From NCBI GenBank assembly GCA_963708805.1, contig CAVPUA010000003.1:2542001-2606000 (forward strand): 64,000 bases of DNA. Reading direction: 5' to 3'. This document shows, one piece after another, positions 55,940-64,000 of this stretch. This DNA is from CAVPUA01 sp963708805 (lineage in GTDB: Bacteria > Actinomycetota > Actinomycetes > Mycobacteriales > Jatrophihabitantaceae). The notes under the pieces are model-generated. The model was not told the origin of the DNA and searched no databases. It saw only the letters and a program-made list of their open reading frames with translations. Position 1 is the first letter of the stretch, and each line of letters opens with the position of its first letter. A program made the translations under genes and the position numbers.

Positions 55940-56247
55940 AGCCGGGCGAGATCGTCACCCCGGACGGCGTCATCGAGATCAACTCTGGTCGGCCGCGGAT
56001 CTCGATGACGGTGCTCAACAGCGGCGACCGTCCGATCCAAGTCGGATCGCACTACCACTTCGCGGCCGCGAATCCGGCCCTGAGCTTCGACCGGGCCGCG
56101 GCGCGCGGCTTCCGGCTCGACATCCCGGCCGGCACGTCCGTCCGGTTCGAGCCGGGGTTGTCGATGCACGTCTCACTGGTGGCGATCAGCGGTCGTCGGG
56201 TGATCCCCGGCCTGCGCCTCGAGTCGGCCGGAGCGCTCGATGGCTGA
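55936..56247 (+). CDS. ureB: Urease beta subunit
   Basis: 103 residues. MKPGEIVTPDGVIEINSGRP, then the QVGSHYHFAAANPALSFDR signature and AGTSVRFEPG. It overlaps ureA (ATGA) and ureC (8 bases). Intact. Separate A and B genes are the usual bacterial arrangement. Confidence 0.97.
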   Translation: MKPGEIVTPDGVIEINSGRPRISMTVLNSGDRPIQVGSHYHFAAANPALSFDRAAARGFRLDIPAGTSVRFEPGLSMHVSLVAISGRRVIPGLRLESAGALDG

Positions 56248-57955
56248 GCTCTCGCGCTCGCGCTACGCCGCGCTCTACGGACCGACCGTCGGTGACCGGG
56301 TGCGGCTGGCCGACACCAACCTGTTCATCGAGGTCACCGAGGATCGCAGCGCGCCGAACCCGGGCGACGAGGCGATCTTCGGTGGCGGCAAAGTCATTCG
56401 CGAGTCGATGGGCCAGGCAGTTGCTACGCGAGCCGAGGGCACGCCCGACCTGGTGATCACCGGTGTCGTCGTGCTCGACCACTGGGGCGTGATCAAGGCC
56501 GACGTCGGCGTCCGCGACGGCCGGATCGTGGCGCTCGGCAAGGCCGGAAACCCCGACACGATGGACGGTGTCACGCCGTCACTCGTGATCGGACCGTCGA
56601 CCGAGATCATCGCCGGGAACGGGATGATCTTGACCGCGGGCGGCGTCGACAGCCACGTTCACCTGATCGCGCCGCAGCAGATCCCCGTCGCCCTCGCGGC
56701 CGGCATCACGACGTTGATCGGCGGCGGCACCGGACCCGCCGACGGCACCAAGGCCACGACGGTGACGCCGGGCAAGTTCTGGCTCGACGCGATGCTGCGC
56801 TCGCTCACCGAGTGGCCGGTGAACGTCGTCCTGCTCGGCAAGGGAAACACCGTCAGCCGCGAGGGGCTGTGGGAGCAACTGCGCGCAGGAGCCGCCGGCT
56901 TCAAGCTGCACGAGGACTGGGGCACCACGCCCGCCGCGATCGACGCCTGCCTGAGCGTCGCGCAGGACGCCGGCGTCCAGGTGGCCATCCACACCGACAC
57001 GCTCAACGAGGCGGGCTACCTCGAGTCGACCCTCGAAGCCATCGGCGGACGCCCGATCCACACGTATCACACCGAGGGTGCCGGGGGCGGCCACGCTCCG
57101 GACATCATCCGCGTCGCCGCGTACCCCAACGTCCTCCCGTCGTCGACCAACCCGACCCGTCCGTACACGCGCAACACCCTGGACGAGCACCTCGACATGC
57201 TGATGGTGTGCCACCACCTCAAGCCGTCCATCCCAGAGGATCTGGCCTTCGCCGAGTCGCGGATCCGGCCGTCGACGATGGCGGCCGAGGACGTGCTGCA
57301 CGACCTGGGCGCGATCTCGATGATCGGCTCGGACTCGCAAGCCATGGGCCGGATCGGCGAGACGATCATCCGCACCTGGCAGACCGCGCACGTGATGAAG
57401 CAGCGCCGGGGGGCATTGCCCGGCGACGGCCCGGCCGACAACCACCGCGCCCGTCGTTACGTCGCCAAGTACACGATCGCCCCGGCCGTGACGCACGGAC
57501 TGGACGCCGAGATCGGTTCGGTCGAGCCCGGCAAGCTGGCCGATCTCGTGCTGTGGGAGCCGGCCTTCTTCGGCGTCAGCCCGCACCTCGTGATCAAGTC
57601 GGGTGTCATCGCCTACGCGAACATGGGCGACGCCAACGCCTCGATCCCCACGCCCCAGCCGCAGCTGCCCCGACCCATGTTCGGCTCGTACGGCGGGCTG
57701 GCCGCCCGGCTCGGCATCCACTTCGTGTCCCCGGCCGCGCTGGACGACGGGTTCGCCGACCGCTGGGAGTCCGACCGCCCGCTGGTGGCGACGCGCGATG
57801 TGTCGAACCTGTCCAAGGCCGACCTGCCGGAGAACACCGCGCTGCCCACCATCGACGTCGACAGTGAGACGTTCGCCGTGCACGTCGACGGCCAGTTGAT
57901 CGAGCCGGCGCCGGTGTCCGAGCTGCCGATGGCCCAGCGCTACTTCCTGTTCTGA
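56240..57955 (+). CDS. ureC: Urease alpha (catalytic) subunit
   Basis: 571 residues, full length. Nickel ligands: HVHLI (about 137), the carbamylated lysine in AAGFKLHEDWG (about 220), HTDTLNE and HTYHTEGAGGGHAPD. The flap cysteine is in MLMVCHHLKPS (about 320), and the C-terminal MAQRYFLF is canonical. It hydrolyses urea to ammonia and carbamate. Intact. Confidence 0.98.
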   Translation: MAELSRSRYAALYGPTVGDRVRLADTNLFIEVTEDRSAPNPGDEAIFGGGKVIRESMGQAVATRAEGTPDLVITGVVVLDHWGVIKADVGVRDGRIVALGKAGNPDTMDGVTPSLVIGPSTEIIAGNGMILTAGGVDSHVHLIAPQQIPVALAAGITTLIGGGTGPADGTKATTVTPGKFWLDAMLRSLTEWPVNVVLLGKGNTVSREGLWEQLRAGAAGFKLHEDWGTTPAAIDACLSVAQDAGVQVAIHTDTLNEAGYLESTLEAIGGRPIHTYHTEGAGGGHAPDIIRVAAYPNVLPSSTNPTRPYTRNTLDEHLDMLMVCHHLKPSIPEDLAFAESRIRPSTMAAEDVLHDLGAISMIGSDSQAMGRIGETIIRTWQTAHVMKQRRGALPGDGPADNHRARRYVAKYTIAPAVTHGLDAEIGSVEPGKLADLVLWEPAFFGVSPHLVIKSGVIAYANMGDANASIPTPQPQLPRPMFGSYGGLAARLGIHFVSPAALDDGFADRWESDRPLVATRDVSNLSKADLPENTALPTIDVDSETFAVHVDGQLIEPAPVSELPMAQRYFLF

Positions 57956-58620
57956 TGCAACTGCCCGCGTTGTTGTTGCTGATGCTCGACTCGCGCTCGC
58001 CGGCGGGCGCGCACTCGCACTCGGGCGGCATGGAGGCGGCGGTCGACGCCGGCCGGGTGAACAGCGTCGCCGACGTCGAGGACTTCTGCCGGGGCCGGCT
58101 GCACACCTCCGGACTGGTCGCCGCGTCCGCCGCGGCGGCTGCGACTCGGCTGAGCCTCGACGATCCGCGAGGCTGGCGGTCGCTGGACGACGAGGTGAGC
58201 GCCCGGACGCCGTCCGAGGCCATGCGCGCCGCGTCGCGCCAGCTCGGCGGTGGCCTGCGACGCCTGCTTCGGGTCAGCGTGCCGGCAGCGCCCATCGACA
58301 CCGCCTGGTCGCTGATCGACGAGCCGCCCCACCAGCCGCTGGTGCTCGGTGCGGCCTGCTCGCTGAGCGGAGCGGACGCGATCACCGCGGCCGGGGCCGC
58401 CCTGCTGTCGACGTGCACCTCGTCGGCGTCCGCGGCGGTCCGGCTGCTCGGCCTCGACCCGTTCGCGGTGCACGGCGTGCTGGCGCGCCTCACGCCGTTG
58501 ATCGACGACCTCGCGCTCGAGGCGGCCGCTCTCGATGACGTGGCGGCCGACAGTGCGCCCGCCCTCGACCTGTTGGCCGATTTCCACCTGACGAGAGAGG
58601 TGCGTTTGTTTGCGTCCTGA
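57955..58620 (+). CDS. ureF: Urease accessory protein UreF
   Basis: 221 residues, helical. LLLLMLDSRSPAGAHSHSGG at the N-terminus is the UreF signature, with ALDLLADFHLTREVRLF at the end. UreF is the checkpoint that works with UreG and UreD. It shares one base with the ureC stop (TGATG). Weakly conserved family, but position and N-terminus fit. Intact. Confidence 0.93.
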   Translation: MQLPALLLLMLDSRSPAGAHSHSGGMEAAVDAGRVNSVADVEDFCRGRLHTSGLVAASAAAAATRLSLDDPRGWRSLDDEVSARTPSEAMRAASRQLGGGLRRLLRVSVPAAPIDTAWSLIDEPPHQPLVLGAACSLSGADAITAAGAALLSTCTSSASAAVRLLGLDPFAVHGVLARLTPLIDDLALEAAALDDVAADSAPALDLLADFHLTREVRLFAS

Positions 58621-59317
58621 CTGGTTGATGTCGCCGCCTGCGCACGGCGATCACGAAGATCATCACGAGCAGCTGCCGTCGGCCGGACCCAGCGGCCGTC
58701 GGATCCCGCGCATCGGCATCGGTGGCCCGGTCGGCAGCGGCAAGACCGCGCTGGTCGCCGCCCTGTGCCGCACCCTGTCCAGCGAGCTGATGATCGGCGT
58801 CGTCACCAACGACATCTACACGACCGAGGACGCCGACTTCCTGCGTCGAGCCGGCGTGCTGCCCGACGAGCGGATCCGCGCGGTGCAGACGGGCGCCTGC
58901 CCGCACACGGCGATCCGCGACGACATCAGCGCGAACCTCGACGCCGTCGAGGGCCTCGAGGCGTCGTTCCCGGCGCTCGATCTGATCCTGGTCGAGAGCG
59001 GTGGGGACAACCTGACGGCGACGTTCTCGTACGGCCTCATCCATCAGCAGATCTTCGTGATCGACGTGGCGGGCGGCGACAAGGTGCCGCGCAAGGGCGG
59101 CCCCGGTGTCACCCGGTCGGACCTGCTCGTGATCAACAAGATCGACCTCGCGCCGATGGTGCGGGCCGACCTCTCGGTCATGGCTCGCGACGCCAGCGCC
59201 GTACGGGACGGCCGCCCCGTCCTGTTCACCTCGCTGGCCGATGACCCCGGCGCCACTGACGTCGCCGCGTGGGTCCGGTCGGTGCGGGCGGCCATGAGTG
59301 CCGTCGAGATCGGGTGA
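58610..59317 (+). CDS. ureG: Urease accessory GTPase UreG
   Basis: SIMIBI GTPase delivering nickel. P-loop GIGGPVGSGKTALVAAL (about residues 36-52), GVVTNDIYTTEDADFL, the metal-binding ACPHTAIRDD (the CPH site), VESGGDNL and NKIDLAP are all present. An extra N-terminus MSPPAHGDHEDHHEQ holds several His/Asp residues that may bind nickel; no separate UreE gene is visible. TTG start with AGAGAGG 9 bases upstream; an ATG at 58628 is possible. Intact. Confidence 0.96.
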   Translation: MRPDWLMSPPAHGDHEDHHEQLPSAGPSGRRIPRIGIGGPVGSGKTALVAALCRTLSSELMIGVVTNDIYTTEDADFLRRAGVLPDERIRAVQTGACPHTAIRDDISANLDAVEGLEASFPALDLILVESGGDNLTATFSYGLIHQQIFVIDVAGGDKVPRKGGPGVTRSDLLVINKIDLAPMVRADLSVMARDASAVRDGRPVLFTSLADDPGATDVAAWVRSVRAAMSAVEIG

Positions 59318-60051
59318 TCGCATCGGCGTCGGCCCTCGTGCATCCCGGCGGCCGCCTCGCAACGACCACTTCGCAGCCGCCTCTGACCCTGCGGCGCGTT
59401 CACTCCGACGACGCCGCGGTGTGCGCGTTGTGCCTGGTCGGCTCGGCCGCCGGTCCACTCGCCGGCGATGACTTGTCACTGACGATCGACGTGGCCGACG
59501 GGGCCCGGGCATCACTGCACGCGACCGGGGCCAGCATCGCGCAGGGCCGGTCGTCGGCGGCCTCGCACGTGCACCTCGCGGCCTCAGTGGGCACCGATGC
59601 GTCGCTGCACGCCGAGCCGGGCGCGCTGATCGTCTGCGAAGGCAGCCGGGTGGCCGCCTCGGTGGCGCTCGACCTCGCGGCCACGGCCAGCATCGAATGG
59701 CACGAGACGGTCGTGCTCGGGCGACACGGCGACGCCGGCCCGGGTGCCGCGACGCTCGACTGGGACGTGCGGCGAGCCGGGCGGCCGTTGCTGCGTCAGC
59801 GCATCGACCTGAGGGACGCCGGGCGGCGCGAGTGGCTCGTGGCCGGCCATCGCGTGCTCTCGTCGGTCCTTCTCGCCGGGCCGTCGGTCGAGGCTCGCAC
59901 CGTCGTCCTCTCGCGCACGGCGGCCGCGCAACGCATCGACGACCACGCGCTGTTGATCACGGTGCTGTCCGAGGACGGGGCGGCGGCGGCCGACGAGATT
60001 GCTCAGTTGCTGACGAGCCTGCGGCCGCGCCCGCAGCTCGCGGCCAGCTAG
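59314..60051 (+). CDS. ureD: Urease accessory protein UreD
   Basis: Scaffold protein of nickel insertion, about 245 residues. GDDLSLTIDVADGARASLHATGA (in parts) and the SRVAASVALDLAATASIEW region match UreD/UreH. GTG start overlapping the ureG stop (GTGA). The usual AGG..LHPAGG-like N-terminal strand is short here. Intact. With ureF and ureG it forms the complete maturation set except UreE. Confidence 0.92.
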   Translation: MIASASALVHPGGRLATTTSQPPLTLRRVHSDDAAVCALCLVGSAAGPLAGDDLSLTIDVADGARASLHATGASIAQGRSSAASHVHLAASVGTDASLHAEPGALIVCEGSRVAASVALDLAATASIEWHETVVLGRHGDAGPGAATLDWDVRRAGRPLLRQRIDLRDAGRREWLVAGHRVLSSVLLAGPSVEARTVVLSRTAAAQRIDDHALLITVLSEDGAAAADEIAQLLTSLRPRPQLAAS

Positions 60052-60055
60052 CGAC

Positions 60056-60502
60056 TCAGTCGCCGCGGACGGCCGCGAACAGCGCCCGCAGTTCGCGCAT
60101 CGTCTGCACCGCCCGCTCGCCGTCCAGTCGTTGCACGGCGTACACCGCGAACGATTCGTCGGCCGGTAACACCAGACGCGCGAACCGCACGTTGCTGGGG
60201 AACTCGACCGCGGTGATCACGTCCCAGGACACCGTTCGGTAGTTGCCCGCGAAGGAGCGCAGCCGGACCGACGTGGCGTCGGCCTCGAGACGCGGACGGG
60301 TCAGCAACCAGAACCCGGCCGCGATCAGCAGGCCGAGCACCACGGTGCCGATCTGGTCCTTCGGCCCGAACGAGGCTCCGGCGTTGTCGCGCCGCATGAC
60401 GAGCGAGATGATCACGAAGATCACCACGACGGCGCCCGCGCACGACCAGCCGATCCGGCCGAGGACGACCGGACGAGCCCGGACCACGGTCAGAGCCGGC
60501 AC
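60056..60502 (-). CDS. PH-domain membrane protein (actinobacterial bPH)
   Basis: About 148 residues. Two membrane segments (WSCAGAVVVIFVIISLV and TVVLGLLIAAGFWLL) precede a bacterial PH-like domain (ADATSVRLRSFAGNYRTVSW, ITAVEFPSNVRFARLVL). Such a gene follows hisG in many actinobacteria. It starts at a GTG within the end of hisG (13-base overlap; another GTG at 60487) and converges on ureD with a 4-base gap. Function unknown. Confidence 0.82.
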   Translation of the reverse strand: MPALTVVRARPVVLGRIGWSCAGAVVVIFVIISLVMRRDNAGASFGPKDQIGTVVLGLLIAAGFWLLTRPRLEADATSVRLRSFAGNYRTVSWDVITAVEFPSNVRFARLVLPADESFAVYAVQRLDGERAVQTMRELRALFAAVRGD

Positions 60503-61344
60503 GCGTGGATGTCCGTGACGAGGATGCCGCGGGCGCCGACGTCCCACAGCTCGTCCATGATCCGATTGGTGTCGCGCCGCGGAACCATCGAGCGCACCGC
60601 CGACCAGCCGCCCTCGTGCAGCGGCGACACCGTCGGCGACTCGATGCCGGGCGTGATGGCCACCGCCTTCTCGACCAGGTCGTCACTGATGTCGTAGTCC
60701 ATCAACACGTACTGGCGGGCGATGATCACGCCCTGCAGACGACGCACGATCTGATCGATGCGCGCCGACTGCTCGGCACCCGTCCGGCGGATCAGAACCG
60801 CCTGCGACTGCAGCAGCGGCTCGCCGAAGGTCTCGAGCCCGGCGTTGCGCAGCGTCGTGCCCGTCTCGACCACGTCGGCGATCGCGTCGGCGACACCCAG
60901 GCGCACGGCGGTCTCGACCGCACCGTCGAGCCGGATCACCTCGGCCGCGATGCCGCGCTCGACCAGATAGGCCTCGACCATGCCCGGATAGGCGGTGGCG
61001 ATACGGGCGCCGGCCAGGTCCTCGACCCGCCCGTGCTTGCCGGCGTGCGACGCGAACCGAAACGTCGAGCGGGCGAACCCGAGCGGCAGGATCGCCTGGG
61101 CGGTGGCGCCCGAGTCGAGCAGCAGGTCCTCGCCGGTGATCCCGAGATCGAGCCGACCCGAACCGACGTAGATCGCGATGTCGCGCGGACGCAGGAAGAA
61201 GAACTCGGTGTCGTTGTCGGAGTCGACCAGCACCAGTTCCTTGCTGTCGGTGCGCTGGCGGTATCCGGCTTCGCGCAGCATCGCGCTCGCCGGATCGGAG
61301 AGGGATCCCTTGTTGGGAACGGCAATGCGAATGGTGTCGGCCAT
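60490..61344 (-). CDS. hisG: ATP phosphoribosyltransferase (HisG, long form)
   Basis: First step of histidine synthesis. 284 residues, the long regulatory form. MADTIRIAVPNKGSLSDPA, DIAIYVGSGRLDLGITGED and the GEP...ADAIADVVETGTTL element (phosphoribosyl-pyrophosphate region) are present, with a C-terminal ACT-like domain (AVRSMVPRRDTNRIMDEL, ARGILVTDIHACRL). Intact. It follows hisE by 29 bases. Confidence 0.96.
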   Translation of the reverse strand: MADTIRIAVPNKGSLSDPASAMLREAGYRQRTDSKELVLVDSDNDTEFFFLRPRDIAIYVGSGRLDLGITGEDLLLDSGATAQAILPLGFARSTFRFASHAGKHGRVEDLAGARIATAYPGMVEAYLVERGIAAEVIRLDGAVETAVRLGVADAIADVVETGTTLRNAGLETFGEPLLQSQAVLIRRTGAEQSARIDQIVRRLQGVIIARQYVLMDYDISDDLVEKAVAITPGIESPTVSPLHEGGWSAVRSMVPRRDTNRIMDELWDVGARGILVTDIHACRL

Positions 61345-61373
61345 GAGTCTTTTCTCTATTGGTGACAGAAGTG

Positions 61374-61634
61374 TCAGAGATGCTGGTAGACGTCGGCCAG
61401 CCCGATGCCGCGATCGATCATGATGACCTGAATGCGGTAGAGCAGCTGGCTGATCTCTTCGGCGGTGCGCTCGGCCGATTCGTGCTCGGCGGCCATCCAG
61501 ACCTCGGCGGCCTCTTCGACGACCTTCTTGCCCTGCGCATGGACCCCCGCGTCGAGCGCCTCGACCGTCGCGGAACCGGCGGGCCGCAACTGCTTGCGCT
61601 CGGTCAGCAGAGCGAACAACTCGTCGAACGTCAC
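61374..61634 (-). CDS. hisE: Phosphoribosyl-ATP pyrophosphatase
   Basis: 86 residues, stand-alone HisE. MTFDELFALLTERKQLRPAG, then KKVVEEAAEVWMAAE and EEISQLLYRIQVIMIDRGI form the MazG-like four-helix bundle with the EExxE metal site. GTG start. Intact. HisE-HisG pairing is the actinobacterial norm. Confidence 0.95.
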   Translation of the reverse strand: MTFDELFALLTERKQLRPAGSATVEALDAGVHAQGKKVVEEAAEVWMAAEHESAERTAEEISQLLYRIQVIMIDRGIGLADVYQHL

Positions 61635-61676
61635 GGCCAGAGCCTACCGACGCCCACCAACCGCCCGCGAAGCGAT

Positions 61677-62160
61677 TCAGCAGTGGGCGGGATGGCCGGC
61701 CAGCGCCACGGCGGTCATCAGCGCCGCCTGGGTGGCTTCGTAGCCCTTGTCCTCGCTGGATCCCTCGAGTCCCGCGCGGTCGAGAGCCTGCTGCTCGGTG
61801 TCACAGGTGAGCAGGCCGAAACCGATCGGCACACCCGTGCGCTGCCCCAGCAGGGTCAGGCCGAGCGTCGCCCCCTGGCACACGTAGTCGAAGTGCGGCG
61901 TGCCGCCCCGGATCACGACTCCCAACGCCACGACGGCATCGAAGCCGCGGGCGAACCGGGCCGGCCGCGACCGGCAGCTCGAAGGCTCCGGGCACCCGGA
62001 CCTCGGTGACGTCGGTGACACCCGAGTCCTCGATGGCCCGCCAGGCACCCGCGAGCAGTCCGTCCATGATCTCGGTGTGCCACAGCGAGGCGACGACGGC
62101 GATCTTGAGGTCGGCCGCCCCCTCGACGCGACCCGGCCGCGGCCCCGCGTTTCCGCTCAT
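61677..62160 (-). CDS. ribH: 6,7-dimethyl-8-ribityllumazine synthase, one frame break
   Basis: Penultimate step of riboflavin synthesis. IAVVASLWHTEIMDGLLAGA and VPGAFELPVAA (substrate binding), then GVVIRGGTPHFDYVCQGATL, and PIGFGLLTCDTEQQALDRAG. The frame breaks near 61965 at GGCCGGCCCGG; removing one G restores VAAARFARGFDAVVALG. ATG overlaps the ribBA stop (ATGA). About 160 residues. Confidence 0.93.
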
Positions 62161-63398
62161 CCGGTCACCGTCGGGTCGAGCGAACCGAGATCGAGGTCGT
62201 GGCCCATGCGATCGCGTTTGGTCTGCAGGTAGCGCAGGTTGTGCGGGTTGGCGTGCGTGGGCATCGGCACGCGCTCGACGATCCGAAGCCCGTAACCCTC
62301 CAGGCCCGAACGCTTGTCGGGGTTGTTCGACAGCAGCCGCATCGTCCGGACGCCCAGGTCGACGAGGATCTGCGCGCCGGTGCCGTAGTCACGAGCGTCG
62401 GCCGGCAGGCCCAGGGCCAGGTTGGCGTCCATCGTGTCGGCTCCGGCGTCCTGCAGTTGATAGGCCTGCAGCTTGTGCAGCAGGCCGATCCCGCGACCTT
62501 CGTGACCACGGATGTAGAGCACGACCCCGCGGCCCTCTCGAGCGACGGCAGCGAGGGCGGCATCCAGTTGCGGCCCGCAGTCGCACCGCAGCGAGCCGAA
62601 GACGTCACCGGTCAGGCACTCGGAGTGGACGCGGACCAGGATGTCCTCGCCGTCACCGACCTCGCCGAACACGAACGCCACGTGCTCGCGGTCGTCGTAT
62701 GAACTGGAGTAGCCGACCGCGGTGAACTCGCCGTAGCGCAGCGGCACCCGAGCCTCGGCCACGCGCTCGACCAGCTTGTCGAACCGGCGGCGGTAGGCGA
62801 TGAGATCGGCGATCGAGATCAACGCCAGCCCGTGCTCGTCGGCGAACACGCGCAGCTCCTCGCCGCGGGCCATGCCCGAGGGGTCCTTCTCGCTCACGAT
62901 CTCGCACAGCACTCCGGCGGGCTGCAGGCCGGCCAGCTCGGCCAGATCGACCGCCGCCTCGGTGTGCCCCGGGCGGCGCAGCACGCCCCCGTCGCGCGCG
63001 CGCAGCGGCACGACATGGCCGGGTCGAGCGAGGTCGGCCGCGTTGGTCGTGGGGTCGGCGAGCAACCGGATCGTGTGCGCCCGGTCCGAGGCCGAGATTC
63101 CGGTCGAGATGCCCTCGCGGGCGTCGACGGTCACGGCGTAGGCGGTCCCGCGGCGATCCTGGTTGACGCGGAACATCGGCGGCAGATCGAGCCGGTCGGC
63201 GTTGGCCTCGGACAGCGGGACGCAGATGTAGCCCGAGGTGTAGCGGACCATGAACGCGATCAGCTCAGGGGTGACCAGTTCGGCGGCGAAGATCAGGTCG
63301 CCCTCGTTCTCGCGGTCCTCGTCGTCGATCACGACGACGGCCTTGCCCGCCGCGATGTCGGCGATCGCCCGCTCGACCGGGTCCAGGACAACCGTCAT
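62157..63398 (-). CDS. ribBA: Bifunctional DHBP synthase/GTP cyclohydrolase II
   Basis: 413 residues, intact. The N-terminal RibB half has DDEDRENEGDLIFAAELVTP (acidic metal site), TSGYICVPL and RPGHVVPLRARDGGVLRRPGH. The C-terminal RibA half has VRVHSECLTGDVFGSLRCDCG (zinc cysteines), RGHEGRGIGLLHKLQAYQLQ and GLRIVERVPM. It supplies both branches of riboflavin synthesis. ATG overlaps ribE (ATGA). Confidence 0.97.
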   Translation of the reverse strand: MTVVLDPVERAIADIAAGKAVVVIDDEDRENEGDLIFAAELVTPELIAFMVRYTSGYICVPLSEANADRLDLPPMFRVNQDRRGTAYAVTVDAREGISTGISASDRAHTIRLLADPTTNAADLARPGHVVPLRARDGGVLRRPGHTEAAVDLAELAGLQPAGVLCEIVSEKDPSGMARGEELRVFADEHGLALISIADLIAYRRRFDKLVERVAEARVPLRYGEFTAVGYSSSYDDREHVAFVFGEVGDGEDILVRVHSECLTGDVFGSLRCDCGPQLDAALAAVAREGRGVVLYIRGHEGRGIGLLHKLQAYQLQDAGADTMDANLALGLPADARDYGTGAQILVDLGVRTMRLLSNNPDKRSGLEGYGLRIVERVPMPTHANPHNLRYLQTKRDRMGHDLDLGSLDPTVTG

Positions 63399-63996
63399 GA
63401 CCGACTCAGCAATCGTTCGGTGTATTTCGCCAACACGTCCGTCTCCAGATTCACCGCTTCGCCCGGAAGCTTCGCCCCGAGGTTAGTCGCCCGCAGCGTT
63501 TCGGGTATCAGCCCGACCTCGAACCAGTCGTCGCCGACGGCCGACACGGTGAGCGAGACGCCGTCCACCGCGATCGACCCCTTCTCGGCGACGAATCGGG
63601 CGCAGCTCGGGCGGCAGCCCGAAGCGCAGCGAGTCCCAGCCGTCACCCGGCGTCCGCGAGATCAGCGTCCCGGTGCCGTCCACGTGACCCTGGACGATGT
63701 GCCCGTCGAGCCGTCCGTCGGCGCGCACCGACCGCTCGAGATTGACCAGGTCACCCGGCTGGAGCTCGCCGATGTCGGAGCGGTCGAGGGTCTCGGCCAT
63801 CACGTCGAAGCCGAGCTCGGACGGCGTCGAGTCGCGACCAGCCGACGACGGTCAGACAGACGCCGTTCACCGCGATCGACGCGCCGTGCACGACATCGGC
63901 GGCGACCTTGGACGCCCGCACGGACAGTACGGCCGAGTCGCCCCGGCGCTCGAGGCCCGCGACCTGACCGAGCTCTTCGATGATTCCGGTGAACAT
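63395..63996 (-). CDS. ribE: Riboflavin synthase alpha subunit, frame breaks
   Basis: Dismutates ribityllumazine. The duplicated lumazine-binding domains show MFTGIIEELGQVAGLERRG, ASIAVNGVCLTVV and GHIVQGHVDGTGTLISR, then GSIAVDGVSLTVSAVGDDW and VGLIPETLRATNLG in the second. Frame breaks near 63830 and 63610. The ATG at 63996 is 5 bases from the window edge, so any FMN riboswitch upstream is out of view. About 200 residues. It starts the ribE-ribBA-ribH run. Confidence 0.93.
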
Positions 63997-64000
63997 CGTT

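Noticed and set aside
56579..57883. A 434-codon minus-strand frame
   Set aside because: It is opposite ureC, which is intact with all nickel ligands.

Overview
The window is a block of core chromosome from a high-GC actinobacterium. The evidence is GC-rich codon use, pervasive GTG starts with 4-base ATGA/GTGA gene overlaps, a 23S of about 3.1 kb, and long runs of genes in the order known from Mycobacterium tuberculosis (the Rv1822-1829, Rv1641-1659, Rv1689-1713 and Rv1412-1416 neighbourhoods). The genes are clearly not mycobacterial in detail, and the 16S looks like a Frankiales/Jatrophihabitans-type lineage; that placement is an impression, not a computed result. I see no prophage, IS element, integrase other than XerD, CRISPR array or toxin-antitoxin pair.

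Layout. 1-4573 (minus): CDP-alcohol phosphatidyltransferase, DUF881, small basic protein, DUF881, gcvH, garA, MerR regulator and a cut-off bifunctional nuclease. 4574-7910: an accessory pair, a large secreted beta-helix protein (+) and a SET-domain methyltransferase (-). 7931-16542 (minus): tRNA-Pro and a tightly overlapping chromosome-maintenance operon (nudix, xerD, parA, small unknown, scpA, scpB, rluB, aroH, cmk, plsC, der). 16539-27743 (minus): pyrG, a glycosyltransferase, MurJ, a MraY/WecA-like membrane protein, SteB/MctB-like, SteA, recN, nadK, tlyA and a small unknown: envelope, septation and DNA-repair genes. 27882-32486: SCP2-like, HAD phosphatase, DUF1015, an SSB-like protein, and a protein with TPR-like helices and a long disordered N-terminus. 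32574-38373 (minus): one rrn operon (16S-23S-5S) with two recognisable promoters, processing stems and a terminator. 38439-48897 (minus): tyrS, mpg and the complete arginine operon argCJBDFRGH. 48978-54839 (minus): infC-rpmI-rplT-tsnR-pheS-pheT. 55122-60051 (+): DUF1844 and urease ureABCFGD. 60056-63996 (minus): PH-domain protein, hisG, hisE, ribH, ribBA, ribE.

A strong technical theme runs through the window. About 26 of roughly 64 protein genes, most of them normally essential and single copy (pyrG, der, murJ, rpmI, argJ and others), are broken by one or more frame changes although conserved sequence continues on both sides. Where I could reconstruct the site (merR, der, xerD, argB, argF, rpmI, ribH), adding or removing one G or C in a short G/C run restores the conserved protein. 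I read these as sequence or assembly errors rather than pseudogenes, so I list the genes as CDS over their full restored extent and mark the breaks.

I found no clearly novel multi-gene system. The items most worth a second look are the beta-helix/SET island, infC with an apparent ATC start and a long leader, the conserved small protein between ParA and ScpA, the disordered arginine/serine/glycine-rich protein next to the rrn operon, the zinc-ribbon form of GarA, and two genes (argH, tsnR) whose only plausible start is a CTG overlapping the upstream stop.
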